Shown here: piece by piece, positions 1-5,013 of the stretch
How the letters are laid out: the number at the start of each line of letters is the position of its first letter
Position numbering within the stretch: position 1 is the stretch's first letter
Source: Flavobacteriales bacterium
GTDB taxonomy: Bacteria; Bacteroidota; Bacteroidia; Flavobacteriales_D; Sanyastnellaceae
DNA: 5,013 nucleotides
Direction of reading: 5' to 3'
NCBI GenBank assembly: GCA_011524845.1
Contig: WTJL01000155.1
Span: 1 to 5,013 of the forward strand
Translations under genes and position numbers: made by a program
Notes under the pieces: generated by a model
Told to the model about the DNA's origin: nothing
What the model saw: the letters and a program-made list of their open reading frames with translations, nothing else
Databases searched by the model: none

Positions 1-336
1 GTTGCGGAAGGCAAGTTGAATTGCCAACTGTACCAACGCAGTGCCGACACCTTCCTCGGGGTGCCTTTCAACATCGCGTCATACGCGTTGCTGACGATGA
101 TGGTCGCCCAAGTGGTAGGGTTGGAGCCAGGTGAATTCGTCCACACGTTTGGTGACGTGCACTTGTACCTCAACCACGTGGACCAAGCGCGTGAGCAATT
201 GACACGCGAACCACGGCCTTTGCCACAAATGCGGATCAATCCCGAGGTGAAGGACCTGTTTGCGTTCACGTACGACGACTTCGAACTGGTCAACTACGAT
301 CCCCACCCGCACATCAAAGCCGCGGTCAGCGTTTAA
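1..336 (+). CDS. thyA: Thymidylate synthase ThyA, C-terminal part (5' end outside window)
   Basis: ThyA methylates dUMP to dTMP using 5,10-methylene-tetrahydrofolate, giving dihydrofolate; it is a cytosolic homodimer. The reading frame is open from base 1 and ends at TAA 334-336, giving 111 visible residues. They align without gaps to about residues 154-264 of the E. coli enzyme. Visible landmarks are the phosphate-binding QRS-x-D segment (R13, S14, D16 of the visible part), the FNIASY segment with the dUMP-contacting Asn (N24), GDVHLYLNH with H54 and Y56 (E. coli H207 and Y209), REPRPLP, and a C-terminal end like the E. coli one. The catalytic cysteine would lie about eight residues before the window and cannot be checked. 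An internal TTG at base 16 is not the real start, because conserved residues precede it. folA follows after 13 bases, the usual functional pairing. Confidence 0.97.
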   Translation, partial: VAEGKLNCQLYQRSADTFLGVPFNIASYALLTMMVAQVVGLEPGEFVHTFGDVHLYLNHVDQAREQLTREPRPLPQMRINPEVKDLFAFTYDDFELVNYDPHPHIKAAVSV

Positions 337-349
337 TCCCAGCATCCAC

Positions 350-862
350 ATGCGCATCAGCACCATCGCCGCCGTGGCCACCAATGGGGTCATCGGAAAG
401 GACAACGACCTGGTGTGGTCGTTGCCGACAGACATGCGGTTCTTCATGGACACCACGGCAGGTCACGTGGTCATCACCGGGCGGAAGAACTACGAAAGCA
501 TCCCGGAGAAATACCGGCCACTGAAGGGACGAACCAACATCGTCATCACCCGAAACAAGGACTACAAGGCGGAAGGCGCCATTGTCGTCCACGACCTTCG
601 AGACGCCCTTGACAAGGCTCATGCGCTGGGCGAAACCGAATGTTTCATCATCGGCGGGGGCCAAATCTACAAGCAGGCGTTGGTGGGGAACATGGTCGAC
701 ACCCAATACATCACCCACGTCGAGGCGGCCCCTGAAGGGGACGCGTTCTATCCCAACGACGCGTGGAAAGGTTGGGGAGCTGAGGAATTGCGAACCCACA
801 ACGCGGACGACAAGCACGACCATGCGTACGTCATCAAGCGCTACGAACGCCCGTCCGAATGA
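350..862 (+). CDS. folA: Dihydrofolate reductase
   Basis: FolA reduces dihydrofolate to tetrahydrofolate with NADPH, recycling the dihydrofolate made by ThyA next door; it is cytosolic. The product is 170 residues against about 160 for the family. ATG 350 is chosen because it puts MRISTIAAVATNGVIG at the N terminus as in DHFRs; the frame is open further upstream only inside thyA. Landmarks are the Met20-type loop ending in W23, the LPTDM segment with the catalytic acid D28, TGRKNYESI (NADPH-binding G44-R45), GRTNIVITR around 60-68, IIGGGQIY at 100-107, and THVEAAPEGDAFYP near the C-terminal third. This is a chromosomal-type enzyme with no obvious missing residue. There is no Shine-Dalgarno sequence. 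Its TGA stop overlaps the ATG of the next gene (ATGA), suggesting translational coupling. It has likely the same promoter as thyA, outside the window. Confidence 0.96.
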   Translation: MRISTIAAVATNGVIGKDNDLVWSLPTDMRFFMDTTAGHVVITGRKNYESIPEKYRPLKGRTNIVITRNKDYKAEGAIVVHDLRDALDKAHALGETECFIIGGGQIYKQALVGNMVDTQYITHVEAAPEGDAFYPNDAWKGWGAEELRTHNADDKHDHAYVIKRYERPSE

Positions 863-1422
863 ACGACATCGCCCTAGGCATCACCCACATCACGGATTGG
901 CAGGGGTACGACCACATGTTGTACTTGCTCGCGCTTGTGGCCCGGTACGATTTGCGTCATGCCGGCAAGGCTGCGTTGTTGGCCACGGCGTTCACGGTGG
1001 GGCACAGCCTCACCTTGGCGGTGGCCTCCCTGGACCTGTTTCGCGTTCCGGGCAACTGGGTGGAGTTCCTGATTCCGGTGACCATCCTTGTGACGGCGTT
1101 GTGGAGCCTGCGCAGCGGCGAGGGCTCCGCCCAAACGCGTCGCCGCACCTACGCCATGGCCGCTGTGTTTGGGCTGATTCACGGCTTGGGATTCAGTTCG
1201 TTTTTCCGCATTTCAAGGGATGAAACGGCTGGCTTCATCGGAGGCTTGTTTCGGTTCAATCTCGGAGTGGAGATTGGCCAGCTCGTGATTGTCGCGGTGC
1301 TGTTGGCCATGGCGAGTTTGCTTCGGGCGGCCAAAGTCTCTGAGCGGGATCAACAGCTGTTCGTGTGCGGAGGCGCGGTGTTCTTGTCGCTCGTGATGGC
1401 CCTTGAACGTCTGCCTTGGTGA
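859..1422 (+). CDS. HupE/UreJ_2-family integral membrane protein, possible metal permease
   Basis: The 187-residue product is very hydrophobic, with six or seven membrane segments by eye (about 18-30, 37-58, 67-84, 98-116, 136-156 and 166-183, plus possibly one near 124-134). It carries the pattern of the HupE/UreJ_2 family: GITHITDWQGYDHMLYLLAL at 7-26 with H10, D18 and H19; FTVGHSLTLA at 45-54 with H49; FGLIHGLGFSS at 104-114 with H108; and FNLGVEIGQL at 133-142 with E138. The buried His, Asp and Glu suit a transition-metal path. Characterised HupE/UreJ relatives are nickel (or cobalt) permeases, but this subgroup is common in Bacteroidota that lack hydrogenase or urease, so the ion is unknown. 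No hydrogenase or urease gene is in view. The start overlaps folA by four bases (ATGA) and the end overlaps yidD by four (GTGA). Two genes downstream is a His-rich lipoprotein, a possible partner. The family call is secure and the substrate is inferred. Confidence 0.85.
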   Translation: MNDIALGITHITDWQGYDHMLYLLALVARYDLRHAGKAALLATAFTVGHSLTLAVASLDLFRVPGNWVEFLIPVTILVTALWSLRSGEGSAQTRRRTYAMAAVFGLIHGLGFSSFFRISRDETAGFIGGLFRFNLGVEIGQLVIVAVLLAMASLLRAAKVSERDQQLFVCGGAVFLSLVMALERLPW

Positions 1423-1670
1423 AGCACCTGCTGATGGCCCTGGTGCGTGGTTACCAACTTTTCTTGAGCCCTTGGCTGGGGTCCAATTGCAGGCACGACC
1501 CCACGTGCAGCCGATACGCGATGGAAGCATTGGAGACTTGGGGAGCGTGGAAGGGCTTGAGGTTGACCATCCGGCGGGTGTCGCGCTGTCACCCATGGGG
1601 GACGCAAGGGCATGACCCGGTGCCGCAGCCTGAAGAATGGAACCGTTCGAGCTCTCCCGACGCATCGTAA
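1419..1670 (+). CDS. yidD: Membrane protein insertion efficiency factor YidD
   Basis: YidD is a small inner-face membrane-associated protein that helps YidC/Sec insert and process membrane proteins. The 83-residue product matches the family along its length: ALVRGYQLFLSPWLGSNC with an N-terminal amphipathic stretch, DPTCSRYAMEAL (C24, C30, S31, Y33), WKGLRLTIRRVSRCHPWG (C57, H58, P59) and GHDPVP at 64-69. The three family cysteines are present. A short polar tail of about 14 residues follows DPVP and looks non-conserved. The start is probably GTG 1419, which gives a GTGA overlap with the upstream stop and the family's usual N terminus; TTG 1416 is one codon earlier and cannot be excluded. In many bacteria yidD lies between rnpA and yidC; here it sits in a metabolic operon instead, between a permease-like gene and a lipoprotein gene. 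Confidence 0.93.
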   Translation: MKHLLMALVRGYQLFLSPWLGSNCRHDPTCSRYAMEALETWGAWKGLRLTIRRVSRCHPWGTQGHDPVPQPEEWNRSSSPDAS

Positions 1671-1679
1671 TTTTCAGAC

Positions 1680-2147
1680 ATGAAGTGGACACACACATTC
1701 CGTACTTGGACGCGCCTCGGTGGTGCCTTGATGTTGACCCTGGTGGTGCTGGCTGGATGCCACTCGCACGAGGACAGCGAGACCATGAAAGAGGCGCGTG
1801 CCTTGAATGCCGAGACGACAGAGGTTGGACGAAAGTTTCACCAGCGCTTGGACATGATCCGCGAAGACCTTCAAGCGCAATTGGCAGGCAATCCTGACGG
1901 ACTCGAGGAGTTGTTCTCTCGGGCCATCGCGACATTGGACGACTTGGACGCCCGCTACGAAACGTGGATGTCCAATCAGATTCTGTTGCCCGGCCAAACG
2001 TGCAACCACGACCACGCCGATGGCGAACACCACCACCATCACAAATCCATGGACGATTTGTCCGACGCCGACCATTTGGCTCTTCAACAGGCCATTCGGG
2101 CAGAACTCGATGGATTGGTGAACGAATTGAATTCCTTGAAGCCCTGA
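1680..2147 (+). CDS. Hypothetical His-rich lipoprotein
   Basis: I do not recognise a named family. The 155-residue product begins with a lipoprotein signal: basic N-region (K2, R8, R12), a hydrophobic core at about 14-25 and a lipobox L24-A25-G26-C27, so the mature protein should be lipidated at C27 and membrane-anchored on the periplasmic side or in the outer membrane. The first mature residues contain H28 and H30. Residues 35-100 are charged and probably helical, possibly coiled-coil. Residues 108-121 form a metal-binding-like patch, C-N-H-D-H followed by D-G-E and five histidines (bases 2028-2042 encode the run), and a further predicted helix closes the protein. This suggests binding of zinc, nickel, copper or cobalt, but no family evidence confirms it. 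ATG 1680 lies 9 bases after yidD in an AT-rich leader without a Shine-Dalgarno; hemB follows after 2 bases. A partnership with the HupE-like permease is inferred from context. Confidence 0.8.
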   Translation: MKWTHTFRTWTRLGGALMLTLVVLAGCHSHEDSETMKEARALNAETTEVGRKFHQRLDMIREDLQAQLAGNPDGLEELFSRAIATLDDLDARYETWMSNQILLPGQTCNHDHADGEHHHHHKSMDDLSDADHLALQQAIRAELDGLVNELNSLKP

Positions 2148-2149
2148 GC

Positions 2150-3142
2150 ATGGCCTACGATTTGTCGCAACGTCCGCGCCGCAACCGGAGCTCGGCTGCC
2201 GTGAGAGGCTTGGTGAGGGAAACCCATCTGACGCCGGAGCATCTCATTTACCCCTTGTTTGTGTTGGACGGCGCCTCCCGTCGAGAGCCCATCGTGTCCA
2301 TGCCTGGGGTGGACCGGGTGACGGAGGACCACGCCTTGAAGGAGGTGGAGCAATGCCTTGAGCTGGGGGTGTCTTCCTTCGTGCTGTTCCCCGCGGTGGA
2401 CGAGTCCCTGAAGGACGCCCACGCCACGTACGGGGTGTCTCGGGACAATTTCTACCTGCGCCTCGCACGCGCCATCAAGGACCGGTTTCCTGAAGCGTGG
2501 CTGATGAGCGACGTGGCCATGGACCCCTACAGTTCCGACGGTCACGATGGCGTGGTGAAGGATGGCCGCATCGTCAACGACCTCACGCTCCCCATTTTGG
2601 CCGAGATGGCCGTGGTGCAAGCGGAGGCGGGCTTTGACAGCATCGGGCCCTCGGACATGATGGATGGACGGGTGGGGGTGATCCGTGACGCGCTGGATGA
2701 AGCGGGGCACACGGACACCGCGATTTTGAGCTACACGGCGAAATACGCGAGTGCCTTCTATGGGCCTTTCCGCGACGCTTTGGAGAGTGCGCCTAAGCAC
2801 GGAGACAAGAAGACCTACCAGATGGACCCTGCCAACCGTCGCGAAGCGCTACGCGAGGCGGATTTGGACATGATGGAAGGGGCCGACATGTTGATGGTCA
2901 AGCCCGCGTTGTGCTATTTGGATGTCATCATGGCGCTGAAGGAATACAGCGACCGTCCCATTGCGGCGTACAACGTCAGCGGCGAGTACGCCATGCTGAA
3001 GGCGGCCGCTGAGAAGGGTTGGATCGACTACGACAAGGCCATGCCGGAAATGCTGTTGAGCATCCACCGCGCGGGAGCCGATGTGATTTTGACCTACTTC
3101 GCGAAAGAATTCGCGCAACACTTCAAGACCCTGCACGGATGA
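2150..3142 (+). CDS. hemB: Delta-aminolevulinic acid dehydratase (porphobilinogen synthase), Cys-free metal-site type
   Basis: HemB condenses two 5-aminolevulinate molecules into porphobilinogen for haem and other tetrapyrroles; the family forms cytosolic homo-octamers. The product is 330 residues (E. coli 324). ATG 2150 gives the normal N terminus RPRRNR...RGLVRET; the frame extends upstream only inside the lipoprotein gene. Schiff-base lysines are visible: K198 in SYTAKYAS and K251 in MLMVKP. GPSDMMDGRVG at 166-176, YGPFRDAL at 204-211, DKKTYQMDPANRREA at 219-233 and AAYNVSGEYAM are family hallmarks. The zinc-site region reads SDVAMDPYSSDGHDG (120-134), with D/A/D in place of the three zinc cysteines, as in plant and Pseudomonas enzymes that rely on magnesium. 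E236 aligns with the Glu that binds allosteric magnesium in E. coli. The gene follows the lipoprotein gene by 2 bases and overlaps the next by 4 (ATGA). Confidence 0.97.
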   Translation: MAYDLSQRPRRNRSSAAVRGLVRETHLTPEHLIYPLFVLDGASRREPIVSMPGVDRVTEDHALKEVEQCLELGVSSFVLFPAVDESLKDAHATYGVSRDNFYLRLARAIKDRFPEAWLMSDVAMDPYSSDGHDGVVKDGRIVNDLTLPILAEMAVVQAEAGFDSIGPSDMMDGRVGVIRDALDEAGHTDTAILSYTAKYASAFYGPFRDALESAPKHGDKKTYQMDPANRREALREADLDMMEGADMLMVKPALCYLDVIMALKEYSDRPIAAYNVSGEYAMLKAAAEKGWIDYDKAMPEMLLSIHRAGADVILTYFAKEFAQHFKTLHG

Positions 3143-4422
3143 TCCGTCGTACCCTTCTTCTTTTGGCCGTGCTCGCCACGTGCACTGCCCAAGCTCAGGT
3201 GACCAACGTCCGACTCGACGTTTGGGATGGAAAGGGCTACCAGCCCTGTGAGCCCAGCATTGCCATGGATCCCAACGACGCCAATGTGGTGGTGGCGGGC
3301 AGCATTTTGGACAACGTCTACCGATCGGAGGATGGCGGCCAAACGTGGGAAAGCGACAAACTCACCTCGCCTCTCGGCGTGTTTGGCGATCCTTGTGTGG
3401 TCTCCAGTCCGACGGGCGATTTTTATTTCCTGCACTTGAGCGATCCGGAAGGCTTGGGATGGCGCAGCGACGCGTTGCTGGACAGGATCGTGTGTCAGCG
3501 TTCCAAGGACGGAGGCCAAACATGGTCCAAAGGCGGTGGCATGGGCCACACGCCCCCCAAGGATCAGGACAAGGAATGGGCGGTGGTGGACGCCGCGGGC
3601 GAGCACATCCACGCGTGCTGGACGCAGTTTGACGCTTACGGAAGCAAGGAGCCAGGCGACAGCACGACCATTCTGTGCAGTTTCGCCAACGCCAAAGGCA
3701 AGAAGTGGTCTGAGCCGGTTCGCGTGAGCGACAAGGCGGGAGACTGCATCGACAGCGACGACACGGCCGAAGGCGCAGTCCCAGCGGTCGGCGTGAATGG
3801 AGAAATTTTTGTGGCATGGGCCCTTGGCCCTTGGATTTACTTCGACAAGAGCCTGGACGGAGGCCAAACCTGGGGCCAAGACCGCATCGTGGCGGACATC
3901 GTCGGGGGCTGGGACCAAACCATTCCCGGCATTGGACGGGTCAACGGCATGCCGGTCACGTGTGTGGACACCAGCAACGGACCCCACCGGGGCCGCATCT
4001 ACATCAACTGGACCGACACCCGCAACGGCGACACGGACGTTTGGGTGACCTACTCTGACGACGCAGGAGAAACCTGGTCGACGACCCGCCGCGTGAACAC
4101 CGACGGCGCCGACCGAGACCAATTCTTCACTTGGATGACCGTCGACCCTGTGAGGGGAGACGTCCATGTGGTGTTCTACGACCGCAGTCACAACGACACC
4201 CGCGAGGACCGATCGACCCACGTGGTGGTAGCGTCCAGCATCGACGGCGGGGACACCTGGACCAACCAGACCGTCTCCGAGTCTCCGTTTGTCCCAGAAG
4301 GCCAAGTGTTCTTTGGGGACTACAACAACATTGCTGCGGTGGACGGCCATGTGCGGCCGATCTGGACCCGCGAAGACGTGGGGGTGCTGAGCGTGTGGAC
4401 CGCGCTTCTCGACTTGGATTGA
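3139..4422 (+). CDS. Exported Asp-box (BNR repeat) beta-propeller protein, sialidase-like fold
   Basis: The 427-residue product has a type I signal peptide (R3, R4, hydrophobic 5-13, probable cleavage A19|Q20 after AQA). The mature part holds five Asp-boxes of form S-x-D-x-G-x-T-W at about 63-70, 122-129, 238-245, 306-313 and 367-374, the turn motif of sialidase-type propeller blades. Other segments typical of the BNR/sialidase-like superfamily are EPSIAMDPNDANVVVAGS (38-55), KDQDKEWAVVD (141-151), EGAVPAVG, and GRIYINWTDTRNGDTDVW. I see no RIP-type motif of true exo-sialidases and cannot place an arginine triad, so neuraminidase activity is not supported. Mature cysteines at 37, 86, 119, 160, 180, 203 and 275 could form disulfides. 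It ends right after the propeller (WTALLDLD), with no type IX secretion C-terminal domain, so it may stay periplasmic. Start ATG 3139 overlaps the hemB stop and puts the signal peptide at the N terminus. Function unknown; binding or hydrolysis of a glycan is possible. Confidence 0.85.
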   Translation: MIRRTLLLLAVLATCTAQAQVTNVRLDVWDGKGYQPCEPSIAMDPNDANVVVAGSILDNVYRSEDGGQTWESDKLTSPLGVFGDPCVVSSPTGDFYFLHLSDPEGLGWRSDALLDRIVCQRSKDGGQTWSKGGGMGHTPPKDQDKEWAVVDAAGEHIHACWTQFDAYGSKEPGDSTTILCSFANAKGKKWSEPVRVSDKAGDCIDSDDTAEGAVPAVGVNGEIFVAWALGPWIYFDKSLDGGQTWGQDRIVADIVGGWDQTIPGIGRVNGMPVTCVDTSNGPHRGRIYINWTDTRNGDTDVWVTYSDDAGETWSTTRRVNTDGADRDQFFTWMTVDPVRGDVHVVFYDRSHNDTREDRSTHVVVASSIDGGDTWTNQTVSESPFVPEGQVFFGDYNNIAAVDGHVRPIWTREDVGVLSVWTALLDLD

Positions 4423-4429
4423 GTCCAAG
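4413..4429 (+). terminator. Possible weak stem-loop at the end of the plus-strand operon
   Basis: CTTGGA (4413-4418) and TCCAAG (4424-4429) are perfect inverted repeats around a five-base loop, with the TGA stop of the Asp-box gene in the loop. A second small inverted repeat, CCC-GCAA-GGG at 4435-4444, follows and is then trailed by TCTTT. No good T-run follows either hairpin, so this is only a candidate intrinsic terminator; a six-base stem can occur by chance. Its position in the 25-base gap between convergent genes is what makes it plausible. Confidence 0.3.
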
Positions 4430-4447
4430 CCATCCCCGCAAGGGTCT

Positions 4448-4849
4448 TTAAAGTGCGGCGTAAGCGTCGCGGAGCAGCTGCGCAGTGTCCGCCAACTCGT
4501 CCTGGGTGACGCTCATCTTGGGACGTTCAAAATTGATGTCCGACACGGCGTTCAACGGGATCAAGTGCACGTGCGCGTGGGGCACTTCGAGCCCGATGAC
4601 GGCTTGGCCCACGCGATGGCAAGGGATGACCGCTTCCATGGCCAAGGCCACTTTTTGGCTGAAGATGTGGAGGTCTCCCAACAAGGCAGGGTCCAGGTCC
4701 CACACCCGGTCGACTTCCTGTTTGGGAATCACGAGGGTGTGCCCTTTCGCCAAGGGCATGATGTCGAGAAAGGCGAGGAACCGGTCGTCCTCAGCCACTC
4801 TGTGACAAGGAATGTCTCCTGCCACGATTTTGCTAAAGATGGAGGCCAT
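4448..4849 (-). CDS. HIT-family nucleotide-binding hydrolase
   Basis: HIT proteins hydrolyse nucleoside phosphoramidates or dinucleoside polyphosphates; this one is cytosolic and of the HinT/bacterial HIT branch. The product is 133 residues, a normal length. Landmarks are FSKIVAGDIPCHRVAEDD at 5-22, FLDIMPLAKGHTLVIPK at 27-43 with H37, and EVPHAHVHLIP at 88-98, containing the histidine triad H91-x-H93-x-H95; by analogy to HINT1 the middle His (H93) is the nucleophile. All key residues are present. The physiological substrate is not known from sequence. ATG at 4849-4847 overlaps the greA stop by one base (TGATG), so the two are likely co-transcribed and translationally coupled. The greA-HIT order is common in Bacteroidota. 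The gene ends at TAA 4450-4448, converging on the Asp-box gene. Confidence 0.95.
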   Translation of the reverse strand: MASIFSKIVAGDIPCHRVAEDDRFLAFLDIMPLAKGHTLVIPKQEVDRVWDLDPALLGDLHIFSQKVALAMEAVIPCHRVGQAVIGLEVPHAHVHLIPLNAVSDINFERPKMSVTQDELADTAQLLRDAYAAL

Positions 4850-5013
4850 CAGCGTGAGATCTCCAAAATCTCGAAGGGAATGACCCCTGCAGGCACAGAC
4901 ACTTCAGCAATGTCGCCCACGGCTTTGCCCAGCAGCCCTTTTCCAATGGGACTGTCGACGGAAATCTTCTTTTCCGCGAGGTTGGCCTCGTTCTCGGCCA
5001 CCAGCGTGTAGGT
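4849..5013 (-). CDS. greA: Transcription elongation factor GreA, C-terminal part (5' end outside window)
   Basis: GreA enters the secondary channel of RNA polymerase and stimulates cleavage of backtracked RNA. Translating the minus strand from base 5013 gives 54 residues ending at TGA 4851-4849. They contain the C-terminal domain signature YTLVAENEAN, ISVDSPIGKGLLG, VGDIAEVSVPAG and FEILEIS, matching about the last third of the usual 157-residue protein. The N-terminal coiled coil with the catalytic acidic residues is outside the window. The stop overlaps the HIT gene start by one base. No odd features are visible in this part. Confidence 0.95.
   Translation of the reverse strand, partial: TYTLVAENEANLAEKKISVDSPIGKGLLGKAVGDIAEVSVPAGVIPFEILEISR

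Noticed and set aside
260..349. Longer N terminus for folA starting inside thyA
   Set aside because: The extra 30 residues are the thyA end read in another frame and have no DHFR homology; ATG 350 gives the normal N terminus.
2028..2042. Five-His run as an engineered tag or vector contamination
   Set aside because: It lies in the middle of a native-looking reading frame, next to other His and Asp residues, uses mixed CAC/CAT codons, and no cloning sequence surrounds it.
1964..2149. Longer N terminus for hemB starting inside the lipoprotein gene
   Set aside because: The 62 extra residues are the His-rich region out of frame; HemB proteins start near RPRRNR as given by ATG 2150.
1213..2151. 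312-codon open frame on the minus strand opposite the HupE-like, yidD and lipoprotein genes
   Set aside because: It spans three recognisable plus-strand genes, is rich in Arg, Ser and Pro, and has no family motif.
2084..2800. 238-codon open frame on the minus strand opposite hemB
   Set aside because: Shadow of hemB; the plus strand carries all HemB catalytic motifs and the antisense product looks like nothing.
3019..3138. Longer N terminus for the Asp-box gene starting inside hemB
   Set aside because: It would bury the signal peptide 40 residues from the start; ATG 3139 places it correctly and overlaps the hemB stop in the common ATGA form.
3094..4428. 444-codon open frame on the minus strand opposite the Asp-box gene
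   Set aside because: It is a shadow frame produced by GC-rich codon third positions. Its translation is low-complexity Val/Arg/His-rich with no motifs, while the plus strand encodes clear Asp-boxes.
4610..4813. Peptide IPCHRV occurring twice in the HIT protein (residues 13-18 and 75-80) as a possible duplication
   Set aside because: Flanking residues and DNA differ, and similar P-C segments at these two positions are normal in this HIT subgroup.
4565..5011. 148-codon plus-strand open frame opposite HIT and greA
   Set aside because: The minus strand encodes the histidine triad and the GreA C-terminal signature; the plus frame is an antisense shadow.
1..5013. tRNA, rRNA, riboswitch, CRISPR, insertion sequence or prophage elements
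   Set aside because: Nearly every base is in a recognisable coding region and the longest gap is 25 bases; no direct-repeat arrays, transposase motifs or structured leader were seen.

Overview
This is a dense, ordinary-looking chromosomal segment, most likely from a GC-rich member of the Bacteroidota (Flavobacteriales-like). That placement is inferred. It rests on the greA-HIT gene pair, the HupE/UreJ_2-type membrane protein whose motifs match Bacteroidota homologs, a Cys-free HemB, and the near absence of Shine-Dalgarno sequences before the starts. Codon third positions are rich in G/C throughout, so long antisense open frames are frequent and mean little.

Plus strand, about 1-4422: seven genes run head to tail and are probably one transcription unit. 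They are thyA (3' part only), folA, a HupE/UreJ_2-family membrane protein, yidD, a His-rich lipoprotein, hemB, and an exported protein with five Asp-box (BNR) repeats. Junctions are a 13-base gap, an ATGA overlap, a GTGA overlap, a 9-base gap, a 2-base gap and another ATGA overlap. No space is left for an independent promoter, except possibly inside an upstream coding region.

Minus strand, about 5013-4448: greA (3' part only) overlaps by one base (TGATG) a HIT-family nucleotide hydrolase. This pair converges on the plus-strand operon across a 25-base intergenic gap. A small hairpin there overlaps the stop codon of the Asp-box gene.

Functionally, thyA and folA form the classic thymidylate/folate pair: ThyA makes dTMP and oxidises methylene-tetrahydrofolate to dihydrofolate, and FolA reduces it back. 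HemB carries out the second common step of tetrapyrrole synthesis. YidD assists membrane-protein insertion. The HupE-like protein and the His-rich lipoprotein, separated only by yidD, may form a small metal-handling pair; this is inference. The Asp-box protein is an exported beta-propeller of unknown substrate.

I found no RNA gene, mobile element, CRISPR array, prophage or clear sign of horizontal transfer. No intergenic stretch exceeds 25 bases. Nothing here is convincingly a new system; the metal-handling pair and the Asp-box protein are the best leads.
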